Shown here piece by piece: positions 48,950-58,120 of a stretch of DNA of 64,000 nucleotides. Made by a program: the position numbers and the translations under genes. This DNA comes from Ferdinandcohnia sp036965045 (GTDB lineage: Bacteria > Bacillota > Bacilli > Bacillales > Bacillaceae_L), in NCBI RefSeq assembly GCF_036965045.1, contig NZ_JBALOV010000050.1, positions 1-64,000 on the forward strand. Direction: 5' to 3'. How positions within the stretch are numbered: the stretch's first letter is position 1; each line of letters starts with the position of its first letter. The notes under the pieces were generated by a model. That model was not told the origin of the DNA, did no database searches, and was given only the letters and a program-made list of their open reading frames with translations.

Positions 48950-49174
48950 TTATTTCATCCCGGCTTCTGTTTCTTCGATGCCTTTGTTTTCAATCCAAAT
49001 CTTGATATGTGTTAAAATGGAAAATGCAAAGAAGAAATTCATTGCGAGCACGCTTACTAACAAATGGATATCCCCAAAATAAATGCCAGTGTACCCTTTT
49101 AATTTAATGACAATAAATCCTTCAAAGAGCAACAAAAAGACACTCAAAAATGCAGCAACTCCTGTGCGAATCAT
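48950..49174 (-). CDS. Small two-helix membrane protein, unrecognised
   Basis: A 74-residue protein with two predicted membrane helices (GVAAFLSVFLLLFEGFIVIKL and IHLLVSVLAMNFFFAFSILTHI) and an acidic C-terminal tail. The ATG has GGGGGAT eight bases upstream. It is divergent from helD, sharing a region with a perfect 12-bp inverted repeat. I do not recognise the family. Confidence 0.7.
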   Translation of the reverse strand: MIRTGVAAFLSVFLLLFEGFIVIKLKGYTGIYFGDIHLLVSVLAMNFFFAFSILTHIKIWIENKGIEETEAGMK

Positions 49175-49225
49175 GGTACCATCCCCCTTGTATTTATTAC
49201 GAATCTATATGTAACTCAATAATTT

Positions 49226-49259
49226 GTGTATAATTTGTGAACTTACTCAAATTATACAC
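49226..49259. promoter_or_regulatory. 12-bp perfect inverted repeat in the region divergent to helD
   Basis: GTGTATAATTTG (49226-49237) and CAAATTATACAC (49248-49259) form a perfect inverted repeat with a ten-base spacer, containing TATAAT-like elements on both strands. It is a candidate operator over the promoter of the small membrane protein gene. Confidence 0.55.
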
Positions 49260-49455
49260 CACTTTCACAATGTATGTAAAATGTAAGCGCTAAAAAATAT
49301 ATTCGATTCCAAATTAAAAAAAGGAAAAATTAGGTTGCCTTCCAAATAAGCCTAGACTATAATCAAAATTACGACTTTTATAGGAATACTTTGTTCTTTT
49401 TTACCGTGAATTGAAGCTTATTCATGGTTTTTTGTACGTTAATGGAGGTGGTTGG

Positions 49456-51756
49456 ATGACGGAGGAGAAGCATCCGGACTTTGATGTGGAAGTAGAGCGG
49501 TTAGATTTTACGAAAAAGTACATGGATATTGTCATTCGGGCTTCAGAGTCAACCGAGGAAAATTTTCGGGATAATTTAAGGAGTGCCCTTGATGGTGTGG
49601 ACTTCAAAGACAGTAGTTTGAGCTATTTAAATATGTTAACGAATTCAACGATGCTCAGAAGGACCCATGAAGAGGTACGAAACCTAAAGAGAAACCGAAA
49701 CAAGCCCTATTTCGCCAGGATTAATTTTAAACGGGAAGAAACGGGGAATGAGGAGATTCTCTACTTTGGCAAGGTATCTCTTTTTGACAAGGAGACCCAG
49801 CTCCCGATTATTGTAGACTGGCGCTCCCCTGTTGCTAACCTTTATTATGATGGTCGTCTTGGGGAGGTTTCGTATGAAGCCGAGGGGGAGGAATATGAGG
49901 GGTACTTATCGTTAAAGCGACAATTCATCATTGAAGAGGGCGAGCTCGATGAAATTCGGGATGTTGATTTAACAACGACAGATGAGCTTCTCCAAAAATC
50001 CTTATCTGAAAGTGCAAGTAATCGCCTCACTGATATCGTGTCAACGATCCAGGAGGAGCAAAACAACATTATCCGTGCTGATCTCAACAAGCCGATTATT
50101 GTTCAGGGGGCTGCTGGAAGTGGGAAGACAACCATTGCCCTGCACCGCATCTCGTATTTTATCTACACTTATGCAGACTATTTTTCACCAGACCAACTGA
50201 TGATTCTTGCCCCAAACCGACTTTTCATCGATTATATTTCAGAAGTACTCCCAGAGCTTGGTGTGGATCATATCTTGCAAACGACCTATGTTGATTATGT
50301 GAAAAAATGCCTTGGGAAACCGATTAAGCTCACAAAACCAGAAGAGAAGCTGCTTGGTTTTATCCATAATGAATTCAAAAATCCAGACATGATTAAGTGG
50401 ATCTCGGCATTCAAAGGCTCACTTGAGTATCGGGATATGTTGGAGCATTATGTGGAGGATATTCTAAGTTCATTGTTACCACAGGAGGACTTTTTTGTCT
50501 CGAAATTTAAACTGTACAAAGCGAGAGATATTCATCACCTAATGACCTATGAATATCGTTATCTTCCTTATTATAAACGGATTGATAAGGTGAAAAAGGT
50601 ACTTCAAAATACGGTTCGTCTCCAAAAAAAGAATATGATTCATAAGGTTACGAAGTTTTATGATGATAAGCTAGATAACGTCTTGTTTAAAACAAAAATT
50701 GACGCTGAAAAGCGCCGCCGTTACGTAACAAAAGCCCTTGATAAAAAGGCAGAGCTCATCGAAGAAATCACCAAGCAATCCCGCACAGCCGTTAATGCAT
50801 ATATCAAAAAGCTTCCACACCATGATGTGTTCTACTATTTTCAAAGGTTTGTGTCAGAGCTTTTTCCGACCTATGCTGCGGGAATCTTGAACGTTGAGCA
50901 AATCCAGTTTTTTATGGACTATCAAAAACAACTTCAAAAATCAAAGCAATATGAGCTTGAAGATTTAGCGGGGCTTCTTTATTTAAAGGCTAAGCTCTAC
51001 GGAGTTAAGAAGGAATGGAAGGCCCGTAATGTCGTAATCGATGAAGCGCAGGATTATAGCTATTTTCAATTAGCGGCCTTAAAAACAGCACTCGAAACGG
51101 ATATGTTTACAATTGTTGGCGATTTAGCGCAAGGAATTCACTCCTATCGCGGAATTAATAATTGGACGCCAGTTCTTGATCAAATCTTTCCAAGAGCGAC
51201 CTATAAAACCCTGCAAAAAAGTTACCGGACCACTATTGAAATTATGAACACGGCAAATGAATTACTATCGTTGCTGGAGTTAGATTTACCAATGGTCGAC
51301 CCTGTAGTTCGCCATGGGGAGAAACCGGTATTTCATCAAATTAGTTGTTTAGAGAAAGAAACAGTGGAAGCCTTAGCTGAGGTTATTCAGAAACTTTACG
51401 ATGAAAATATGAAAACCGTTGCAATTATCGGGAAGACAAATAAAGAGTGCCAAAAGCTAACGAAAGCCTTCAAAAAACACAGTGAACTTCCGGTTCAGCT
51501 TTTAAAAGAAAATGAAGAGATTAACAAGGAAGAAGTCGTCATCGTAAGCTCGCATTTATCGAAGGGTTTGGAATTTGATGCGGTGATTATCTATTCGAAT
51601 GAGGAAAAATTTTATACCAATGAAATCGACATCAAGCTCTTGTATGTGTCCATGACTCGTCCGTTGCACCGACTGCATTTTTTCGGGACTGACCCTACCG
51701 ATTTTATGCTGGATAAAGTAGATGAAGTATTATATACAAAAACGCAAAACACCTGA
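49456..51756 (+). CDS. helD: RNA polymerase recycling motor HelD
   Basis: A 766-residue UvrD-like ATPase that removes stalled RNA polymerase from DNA in Gram-positive bacteria. The N-terminal coiled-coil arm (about 1-110) inserts into the polymerase. IIVDWRSPVANLYYDG is the family hallmark. Walker A is QGAAGSGKTTIALHR (about residue 220), Walker B VIDEAQDYSYFQLAAL, and the C-terminal helicase motifs include VIVSSHLSKGLEFDAV and LLYVSMTRPLHRL. The ATG at 49456 is about six bases from GGAGGTGG. Confidence 0.95.
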   Translation: MTEEKHPDFDVEVERLDFTKKYMDIVIRASESTEENFRDNLRSALDGVDFKDSSLSYLNMLTNSTMLRRTHEEVRNLKRNRNKPYFARINFKREETGNEEILYFGKVSLFDKETQLPIIVDWRSPVANLYYDGRLGEVSYEAEGEEYEGYLSLKRQFIIEEGELDEIRDVDLTTTDELLQKSLSESASNRLTDIVSTIQEEQNNIIRADLNKPIIVQGAAGSGKTTIALHRISYFIYTYADYFSPDQLMILAPNRLFIDYISEVLPELGVDHILQTTYVDYVKKCLGKPIKLTKPEEKLLGFIHNEFKNPDMIKWISAFKGSLEYRDMLEHYVEDILSSLLPQEDFFVSKFKLYKARDIHHLMTYEYRYLPYYKRIDKVKKVLQNTVRLQKKNMIHKVTKFYDDKLDNVLFKTKIDAEKRRRYVTKALDKKAELIEEITKQSRTAVNAYIKKLPHHDVFYYFQRFVSELFPTYAAGILNVEQIQFFMDYQKQLQKSKQYELEDLAGLLYLKAKLYGVKKEWKARNVVIDEAQDYSYFQLAALKTALETDMFTIVGDLAQGIHSYRGINNWTPVLDQIFPRATYKTLQKSYRTTIEIMNTANELLSLLELDLPMVDPVVRHGEKPVFHQISCLEKETVEALAEVIQKLYDENMKTVAIIGKTNKECQKLTKAFKKHSELPVQLLKENEEINKEEVVIVSSHLSKGLEFDAVIIYSNEEKFYTNEIDIKLLYVSMTRPLHRLHFFGTDPTDFMLDKVDEVLYTKTQNT

Positions 51757-51775
51757 CTCGTGTTTTGCGTTTCTT
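51741..51775 (+). terminator. Terminator of helD
   Basis: AACGCAAAACAC and GTGTTTTGCGTT form a perfect 12-bp stem overlapping the end of the gene, then TTCTTT. Confidence 0.85.
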
Positions 51776-51780
51776 TGCTG

Positions 51781-51987
51781 TCTAGCGCAAGCGCCTAGCC
51801 CCTCGAGGTCATAAGCCAATCCGTCATGAAGGATAAAAGGCATCCTTCCCGCCGGCTTTTCTTATGCTTGTCGGACTTGCACAGGACAAGGAAGGCTTCG
51901 GCAGCATCATCATCGCACGAAGAAAATNNGCCACAGGACGTGGCAGTAGTTAGTCGATGTTCCCCTTCAAGGCGCTTACGCTTTTCT
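51781..51987. repeat. Interspersed structured repeat, copy 3, with an unresolved 'nn'
   Basis: It runs from TCTAGCGCAAGCGCCTAG to GGCGCTTACGCTTTTCT. The ends pair over 12 bases with one mismatch (AGCGCAAGCGCC / GGCGCTTACGCT). It parallels copy 1, but at 51928-51929 two unknown bases replace about 37 bases that copy 1 has between GAAGAAAAT and GCCACAGG, including a 19-base palindrome. It lies between convergent helD and ykpA and nearly touches the ykpA stop codon. Confidence 0.85.
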
Positions 51988-51989
51988 AT

Positions 51990-53546
51990 TTAAAATACTT
52001 TAGTTGTCCAAGATTCAACGTTCCACACATCGGTCACGACATCTTGATAAAATTCTGGCTCGTGGCAGATAAGGAGCATGCTACCTTTATATTCTTTAAG
52101 GGCACGTTTCAATTCATCTTTCGCATCGACATCAAGGTGGTTTGTCGGCTCGTCAAGAAGAAGGATATTTGTATCTTTATTGATTAACTTACAGAGGCGT
52201 ACCTTCGCTTTTTCCCCACCACTTAATACTTCAACCTTACTTTCAATATGCTTTGTCGTAAGACCACATTTCGCAAGTGCAGCCCGAACCTCATATTGGT
52301 TGAAGGAAGGAAATTCACTCCAAATTTCTTCAATACAAGTATTATAATTTGCTTCCTTAATCTCTTGTTCAAAATAGCCAATCTCTTGGTTTTCACCAAG
52401 CTGAACAGTCCCCGAAAGAGGTTTGTTCATGCCAAGGATGCTTCGTAGCAACGTTGTTTTCCCGATTCCGTTTGCCCCAACTAAGGCAATCTTTTGACCT
52501 CTTTCCATACGGAGGTTAAGCGGCTTTGAAAGTGGTTCATCATATCCAATAACAAGATCCTTCGTTTCAAAAATGAGCTTGCTTGACGTTTTGCCTGCTC
52601 TAAAATTAAATTCCGGCTTTGGCTTTTCCTTCGCCAGTTCAATAACTTCCATCTTATCGAGCTTCTTCTGACGAGACATTGCCATGTTTCTTGTAGACAC
52701 CCGTGCCTTGTTACGGGCCACAAAGTCCTTAAGCTCAGAGATTTCCTGTTGTTGCTTCTTGTAGGCAGCCTCAAGCTGCTGCTTTTTCACTTCATATACC
52801 TTTTGGAAATTATCGTAATCTCCAACATAACGATTAAGCTCCTGGTTTTCCATATGATAAATAAGATTGATAACACTATTTAAAAATGGAATATCATGTG
52901 AAATTAGAATAAATGCATTTTCATATTCTTGGAGATAACGTTTTAACCAGATAATATGCTGTTCGTCTAAGTAGTTGGTTGGCTCATCCAGTAAAAGAAT
53001 ATCTGGCTTTTCAAGTAATAGCTTGGCAAGAAGCACTTTTGTACGCTGCCCACCACTTAAATCCTGTACATCACGCTCAAGCCCGATATCTTCAAGACCC
53101 AATCCGCGCGCGATTTCGTCAACCTTCGCGTCAATGACGTAAAAGTCATTGTTTGTAAGGGTGTCCTGGATGGTACCGACATCCTCCAGCATTTTTTCAA
53201 GCTCCTCAGGTGTGGCGTCACCCATTTTTCCGTAAAACTCATTCATTTCTGCTTCCATATCAAAAAGATATTTAAAAGCACTGTTTAATGCATCACGAAT
53301 CGTCATTCCTTTTTCAAGCACAGTATGCTGGTCAAGATAGCCAACGCGGACATTTTTTGACCATTCAATCTTACCGGCATCAGGCTCAAGCTTTCCAGTG
53401 ATGATATTCATGAAGGTTGATTTACCTTCTCCATTTGCACCAATTAACCCAATGTGCTCCCCTTTTAATAAACGAAACGACACATCATTAAAAATGGCAC
53501 GATCACCAAAACCATGGCTCACATTTGATACTGTTAAAATACTCAT
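51990..53546 (-). CDS. ykpA: ABC-F family ATPase YkpA
   Basis: A 518-residue soluble protein with two ATP-binding cassettes and no membrane segment. The first Walker A is GLIGANGEGKST and its signature LSGGQRTKV; the second Walker A is ALVGANGIGKTT and its signature LSGGEKAKV. A charged inter-domain linker (about 240-300) carries the ABC-F signature region with NKARVSTRNMAMSRQKKLDKM. ABC-F proteins act on the ribosome. It most resembles YkpA (YbiT-like). mreBH, a close neighbour of ykpA in B. subtilis, lies 7 kb away here. Confidence 0.92.
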   Translation of the reverse strand: MSILTVSNVSHGFGDRAIFNDVSFRLLKGEHIGLIGANGEGKSTFMNIITGKLEPDAGKIEWSKNVRVGYLDQHTVLEKGMTIRDALNSAFKYLFDMEAEMNEFYGKMGDATPEELEKMLEDVGTIQDTLTNNDFYVIDAKVDEIARGLGLEDIGLERDVQDLSGGQRTKVLLAKLLLEKPDILLLDEPTNYLDEQHIIWLKRYLQEYENAFILISHDIPFLNSVINLIYHMENQELNRYVGDYDNFQKVYEVKKQQLEAAYKKQQQEISELKDFVARNKARVSTRNMAMSRQKKLDKMEVIELAKEKPKPEFNFRAGKTSSKLIFETKDLVIGYDEPLSKPLNLRMERGQKIALVGANGIGKTTLLRSILGMNKPLSGTVQLGENQEIGYFEQEIKEANYNTCIEEIWSEFPSFNQYEVRAALAKCGLTTKHIESKVEVLSGGEKAKVRLCKLINKDTNILLLDEPTNHLDVDAKDELKRALKEYKGSMLLICHEPEFYQDVVTDVWNVESWTTKVF

Positions 53547-53738
53547 CTATTTACACCTTTTTCATCAGTTTAGTTATCCTTGATAAAAATTACACATATA
53601 CCGATTATAAACGAGAAATCAAGGGGTTGGAAAGGGGACTTTATTAGAAGTAAAGTAAAAATTTTCTTTTCGTCAAATAATTAGCGGACTTGTCTCATAT
53701 TCATATAGTACTGAAAAAAATAAATAAGGGGCTACAGG

Positions 53739-55067
53739 ATGAAGACATTTTTTAAAGGGACATTGTTACTGGTTATTGCAGCATTTATTGGAGAGTGTGT
53801 GGAATTTTTAATCAATCTTGTTCTAGCAAAAGAGCTTGGTGGACATGGAATGGGATTATATATGACCATTTTGCCATCAATCTTTTTAGTCGTGATTTTG
53901 GCAAGTCTTGAGCTGCCTGTATCCATCTCCAAATTTATTGCCGAAAAAGAGGACAGGTACCATCGCAGTATGTTAAAGCATGCGACAGTCTTGACAACTG
54001 TGTTTACAGCGATTATTATTTCCTTAGCATTCGTCATTTTACCGGTTATACCTTTGTTCGATGATTACCATCCTTTTGTAAAGTGGTTAGTTATCATTTT
54101 TATCCCGATTGTTTCATTTTTATCGATTGCCAGGGGTTATTTTATGGGGATTCAATCGATGGGGCGCATTGCCTTTGCGAACTTCCTTCGTAAGGCTGTG
54201 CAACTAATTTTGTTAGTGTTCATCTATCAGTTACTAGAATTTGAGATTCATACCTCAATCTTAATTGCCCTATGTACAATTGTTGCAAGTGACCTGGTCG
54301 TATTTGGCTATTTAGGCTATGAGTATCTCCTTCATTATCGTAGATTGGGACAAAGACCAGAATCCACTTTAAGTGGAAAAATGGTACGAAAAAACCTGCT
54401 CGCGGTTTCCTTGCCGACAACTGGGATGCGAATATTCCATGCCATCTCACACGCGGTACAGCCGTTTCTGATCAAAGCTGCTTTACTAAAAGCGGGGATG
54501 CCAGCAGCTATAGCGACCGAGCATTTTGGTTTGATGACAGGGGTAGCGTTAACGATTGGCTTTTTCCCGGCGTTCATTGCACATTCATTGCTGATTGTGT
54601 TAATTCCAACGGTGTCTGAAGCTTATTCTAAGCGTGACATGGGAATGCTGCAATCCTTACTCCAGCAGGTTATGAAAATGACCTTCCTATACGGAATTCC
54701 AGCCTGTGTGATTTTTTATTATTTCGCAGATCCGCTCACTCATATTTTCTTCGAATCATCAGCAGCGACTGTCTATTTGCAAATGCTTTGGCCGTATTTC
54801 TTGTTCCATTTCTTCTTAATTCCAATGCAGGCTTACTTAATTGGGCTTGGATTAGTGAAGGATGCGTTCATTCATAATGTATGGTCAACCGTTGTGTCCT
54901 TTGCGATTATGTTCACCCTAGGTTCTCTCCAAACCCTGCAAATGGAAGGAATCATTATCGGGATGAACATGGGTGCAGTCTTACTTGCTTTGATGCATTA
55001 CGTGACTATCTGTAGAAAAATTGGGGTCTCTGTGATTTCGACAAAATTTTTGGGTCCAGCAGTGTGA
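53739..55067 (+). CDS. SpoVB/YkvU-type MOP flippase
   Basis: A 442-residue protein with about twelve to fourteen membrane helices, typical of polysaccharide/lipid flippases of the MOP superfamily. Features include FFKGTLLLVIAAFIGECVEFLINLVLAKELGG, the ARGYFMGIQSMGRIAFANFLRK loop and an AIATEHFGLMTGVALTIGFFPAF region. SpoVB and YkvU act in spore cortex formation and germination. The length (442) fits YkvU better than SpoVB, but I cannot decide. A terminator follows. Confidence 0.87.
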   Translation: MKTFFKGTLLLVIAAFIGECVEFLINLVLAKELGGHGMGLYMTILPSIFLVVILASLELPVSISKFIAEKEDRYHRSMLKHATVLTTVFTAIIISLAFVILPVIPLFDDYHPFVKWLVIIFIPIVSFLSIARGYFMGIQSMGRIAFANFLRKAVQLILLVFIYQLLEFEIHTSILIALCTIVASDLVVFGYLGYEYLLHYRRLGQRPESTLSGKMVRKNLLAVSLPTTGMRIFHAISHAVQPFLIKAALLKAGMPAAIATEHFGLMTGVALTIGFFPAFIAHSLLIVLIPTVSEAYSKRDMGMLQSLLQQVMKMTFLYGIPACVIFYYFADPLTHIFFESSAATVYLQMLWPYFLFHFFLIPMQAYLIGLGLVKDAFIHNVWSTVVSFAIMFTLGSLQTLQMEGIIIGMNMGAVLLALMHYVTICRKIGVSVISTKFLGPAV

Positions 55068-55108
55068 TTTGTTTGTAAAATCATGAAACTTCGTGTTATA
55101 ATGAGCGG

Positions 55109-55144
55109 GATTAATGTCTAGCTGTCATTAATCACATTTTTTTT
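55109..55144 (+). terminator. Terminator of the flippase gene
   Basis: GATTAATG and CATTAATC form an eight-base-pair stem followed by ACATTTTTTTT. Confidence 0.8.
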
Positions 55145-55223
55145 AGGATGAATTTGACTAATAAAATTTTAAAATATAATTTTGAAAAGATTGGTAAATG
55201 GTAGAATACGAAAAAGTCTAACC

Positions 55224-55265
55224 ATGGCCTAGCTTCTATTTGTGTAGAGGTTAGGCCATTTTTTA
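55224..55265 (+). terminator. Hairpin/terminator before the first DUF2294 gene
   Basis: ATGGCCTAGCTTCT (55224-55237) pairs with AGAGGTTAGGCCAT (55246-55259) through 14 pairs with two G-U, then TTTTTTATT. It ends about 20 bases before the gene start, so it may attenuate it. A near-identical hairpin is at 56848. Confidence 0.75.
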
Positions 55266-55283
55266 TTGCGTTTTAGGAGGATT

Positions 55284-55982
55284 ATGGATCGCATGTCGAG
55301 AAGCAACATTACAAAACAGGAAGAATTAACACATATTAGCAGCTATGTTAGTAAACTAATAAAATCTAAGTTTGGCAAAGGACCGGAAACTTGTTTTACA
55401 TCGATTTCCGAACAATATATTGTCGTCCATATTAAAAAGTTCATGACAAAAATTGAACACGAACTTGTCAAGAAAGAGGATTTTGAAACTGCTTGTAAAA
55501 TTCGAACAAACATCATGGAAGACGTTTTAGACCCAATACAAGAATTGTTGGAAGAAATATGTAATAAGCAAATCACCCAACTATATCAGGATTGGAATTT
55601 TCAAAAAAACACAGGGGTTTTGCTAGCAGTGGTGAAAGCAGAGGTGGAAGCTGAAAGAGAAAATTCGCTTGAATTTATGCTGCTTCGAAATGAAATAAGT
55701 AAGCAAAGCGAATTTTATCAGTATCAACCAACTGAACAGAGTTTCACTAAGATTGGCGAAAAAGTTTATATTATTCGATTAGCTGGTTACTTATTACCGA
55801 TTGAAAGAATACTGATCGAAAAAGGGTTACATATCCTCGAGGAAAGAGAAAATAGAATCCGGAAAAGATATGATACGAATATTGAACGATTTAACAAAAT
55901 CATAAAAAATGAAATTCATGATATTTTTATGATTTGGAACTATGAACAAGATGAAAGCTATAAAATCTTTTATTGCAAATGA
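55284..55982 (+). CDS. Tandem DUF2294 protein (copy 1)
   Basis: A 232-residue soluble protein with two related halves. The N-terminal half begins HISSYVSKLIKSKFGKGPETCF, then YIVVHIKKFMTKIEHELV and a QLYQDWNFQKNTGV end. The C-terminal half repeats the pattern (KVYIIRLAGYLLPIERILIEKG, DIFMIWNYEQD). This matches the DUF2294 family, whose biochemical role is unknown. The start is uncertain: ATG at 55284 or 55293, three or twelve bases from AGGAGG. A paralogue follows at 56123. Confidence 0.78.
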   Translation: MDRMSRSNITKQEELTHISSYVSKLIKSKFGKGPETCFTSISEQYIVVHIKKFMTKIEHELVKKEDFETACKIRTNIMEDVLDPIQELLEEICNKQITQLYQDWNFQKNTGVLLAVVKAEVEAERENSLEFMLLRNEISKQSEFYQYQPTEQSFTKIGEKVYIIRLAGYLLPIERILIEKGLHILEERENRIRKRYDTNIERFNKIIKNEIHDIFMIWNYEQDESYKIFYCK

Positions 55983-56081
55983 GATTGTTTTCATAATTCC
56001 CATCAAAGTTGACAAACTATGTGTAAACATGGAAATGAAAGGGAAACGATGCTACAATATTAGAGGCTAATGAATTTGAAG

Positions 56082-56122
56082 TCATTGGTTATTGTGGTGA
56101 ATTCCCTAGAGGTGGGAATCAT
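56082..56122 (+). promoter_or_regulatory. Hairpin around the ribosome binding site of the second DUF2294 gene
   Basis: ATTCCC and GGGAAT flank TAGAGGT just before the ATG at 56123, so the ribosome binding site AGAGGTGGG lies in the loop and stem and could be partly masked. Confidence 0.4.
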
Positions 56123-56803
56123 ATGAATTTACAAGAAAAATTAAAATACATAAGTAGTTACACAAGCAAACTCCTCCGAAATAAATTTGGACGGGGACCT
56201 GAATCCTGTTTTGCGGTAACAGCAGATTGCTATTTAGTCCTACATATCCGAGGTTTTATCTCTCCGATGGAAGAGGTTCTTTTACAGGAGAATCAGCATA
56301 TTCAAGTGGATCATGCGAGGGATGTCGTAATAAAAAGCATATTATCTGAATTAAAGGGTGTATTCCAGGTAACCCTTGAAACAGAAGTACGGACCTTTTT
56401 TCATGATTGGAACTTTCCAAATAACACAGGTGTCATTATTGCCGAGTTAGAAGATTCATTACTGCCAATGGAAAAGAATGGGGAAATCGATTTTTCCCTT
56501 CTAGAATCTGAAGTTGCGAGAATTAGCCTTCTTGTCGAAAAGCCACCGGAGGAAACACTTAGTTTTCAAATTTCCCCAAGATTGTTTATCGTGAAGAGAG
56601 AAGGAATCTTAGTTCCGATTGAAAAGGCGTTAATTGAGTCCGGCTTTGAGAAAGAGCTCCATTTTACAAAGGACGAACTTGAAAAAAGCTATCTACATCG
56701 CTATGGAAAATTTGATCAAATTTTTCAGCGTGAGGTTATCGATATATTTGTTGACTGGAATTTTAAAAATGATAACAGCTTGATTTGTTTTAATATCAAA
56801 TAA
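56123..56803 (+). CDS. Tandem DUF2294 protein (copy 2)
   Basis: A 226-residue paralogue of the preceding gene: YISSYTSKLLRNKFGRGPESCF, YLVLHIRGFISPMEEVLL, FFHDWNFPNNTGVIIAEL in the first half, and RLFIVKREGILVPIEKALI with DIFVDWNFKNDNS in the second. Each protein therefore contains two diverged DUF2294 units, the product of duplication at two levels. It is followed after about 110 bases by a PAS kinase, so the pair may act in its signalling. Confidence 0.78.
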   Translation: MNLQEKLKYISSYTSKLLRNKFGRGPESCFAVTADCYLVLHIRGFISPMEEVLLQENQHIQVDHARDVVIKSILSELKGVFQVTLETEVRTFFHDWNFPNNTGVIIAELEDSLLPMEKNGEIDFSLLESEVARISLLVEKPPEETLSFQISPRLFIVKREGILVPIEKALIESGFEKELHFTKDELEKSYLHRYGKFDQIFQREVIDIFVDWNFKNDNSLICFNIK

Positions 56804-56847
56804 ACATGGTAAATGCGAGGATGTCCTTTGGGATAAGCCTTCGTCAT

Positions 56848-56885
56848 GGCCTAACTTCTTGATGAGGTTAGGCCTTTTTCTTTTT
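56848..56885 (+). terminator. Hairpin/terminator between the DUF2294 gene and the kinase
   Basis: GGCCTAACTTC pairs with GAGGTTAGGCC, then TTTTTCTTTTT. Its sequence (ATGGCCTAACTTCT) nearly repeats that at 55224. Confidence 0.8.
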
Positions 56886-56916
56886 AAAGGGAATATAGAG
56901 AAAAGGATTGGGTGAA

Positions 56917-58110
56917 ATGGGAAATAGAAGATGGAAGGTGTTAAATTTTGCAGTTTTAGTCTGTTGTGTCATTTTGATTGTAGGAAAAATCTTTTATGTC
57001 GAACTAATAAGTCGGTTGGAGCCTTATCTTTTACTGATTGCGCTTATTGCTTCAATTTTCTCCATTTTTGAATCGCGAAAAAATCGGGAGTTCCGCTTTC
57101 TCGTGGAAAATGCTCCATACGCCATTTTGCTTATGCGCAAAGAGGAGATTATCTATAGTAATGATACGGGGAAATATTTAATCGGTGCGGATGAGAGGTC
57201 GTTAATCGGGCATCGGCTTGATGAGTTTATTCAATATGATTCCGAAATATCAACGAGAAAAATTGAAAAAGGACATAAATTTAAGAGGATTACAGAAGGT
57301 AAAATTGCCCATCCAGCTTTGGGTGAGATTGATGTAGAAATTAAATTGATGCCGATTATGTATCAGGGAGAAAGCTGCCAATATATCGTCGTCCGTGACA
57401 TAACCGAGTTGAAAAAGGGACAGGAGCTCATTCAACAAACGGATAAGCTTTCGATGGTAGGGGAGATGGCAGCAGGTATCGCCCACGAAATTCGGAATCC
57501 ACTAACAAGCTTAAAGGGTTTTACACAGCTTTTGCATCATGAAAAAGCAAACACCTATTCTGAAATTATGGTGTCTGAAATTGACCGAATTAATACAATT
57601 GTCGATGAAATGCTGTTGCTCGCAAAGCCAAAAAAGCTTCAGTTGCGAAGGCAAAACATCACAAATGTGCTTAATGAAGTTGTATTTTTGTTAGACACTC
57701 AGGCGATTCTCCATAATATCCAGATTAAGACTTCCTATCATGATGAGCTAAAAGGTACCTTTATCAATTGTGAGGAAAATAAGCTGAAGCAAGTTTTTAT
57801 TAATGTCTTAAAAAATAGCATTGAAGCAATAGATGATGGGGGGCATATCGATATTTCACTGTATCCAAATGGAGGCAATGCGATCATTCAAATTGCCGAC
57901 AATGGTTCTGGAATACCTCCAGATAAGCTGCCGAACATTGGCAAAGCGTTCTATACCACAAAAGAAAGAGGGACAGGCCTTGGCTTAATGATATGCCAAA
58001 CCATCATCCAAGAACATGGCGGCCAAATGAAAATCGACAGTGTCGAAAACCAAGGAACCACCGTGGAAATAACACTGCCTCTTTTAGATGAAGGTCTTCA
58101 ACTCGTATGA
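56917..58110 (+). CDS. PAS-domain sensor histidine kinase
   Basis: A 397-residue protein. Two short N-terminal membrane helices (LNFAVLVCCVILIVGKIFY and LEPYLLLIALIASIFSIF) precede a PAS domain (FRFLVENAPYAILLMRKEEIIYSND to YIVVRDITELKK, about 60-170). Then come the H-box MVGEMAAGIAHEIRNPLTSLKGFTQLL and HATPase motifs FINVLKNSIEAIDDGG, IADNGSGIP and ERGTGLGLMICQTI. The catalytic part resembles the Kin phosphorelay kinases that act on Spo0F; no response regulator is adjacent. The ATG at 56917 is the likely start, with TTG at 56908 possible. Confidence 0.9.
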   Translation: MGNRRWKVLNFAVLVCCVILIVGKIFYVELISRLEPYLLLIALIASIFSIFESRKNREFRFLVENAPYAILLMRKEEIIYSNDTGKYLIGADERSLIGHRLDEFIQYDSEISTRKIEKGHKFKRITEGKIAHPALGEIDVEIKLMPIMYQGESCQYIVVRDITELKKGQELIQQTDKLSMVGEMAAGIAHEIRNPLTSLKGFTQLLHHEKANTYSEIMVSEIDRINTIVDEMLLLAKPKKLQLRRQNITNVLNEVVFLLDTQAILHNIQIKTSYHDELKGTFINCEENKLKQVFINVLKNSIEAIDDGGHIDISLYPNGGNAIIQIADNGSGIPPDKLPNIGKAFYTTKERGTGLGLMICQTIIQEHGGQMKIDSVENQGTTVEITLPLLDEGLQLV

Positions 58111-58120
58111 AGACCTTTTT
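58091..58120 (+). terminator. Terminator of the PAS kinase gene
   Basis: AAGGTCTT and AAGACCTT flank the stop codon, followed by TTT. Confidence 0.8.
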
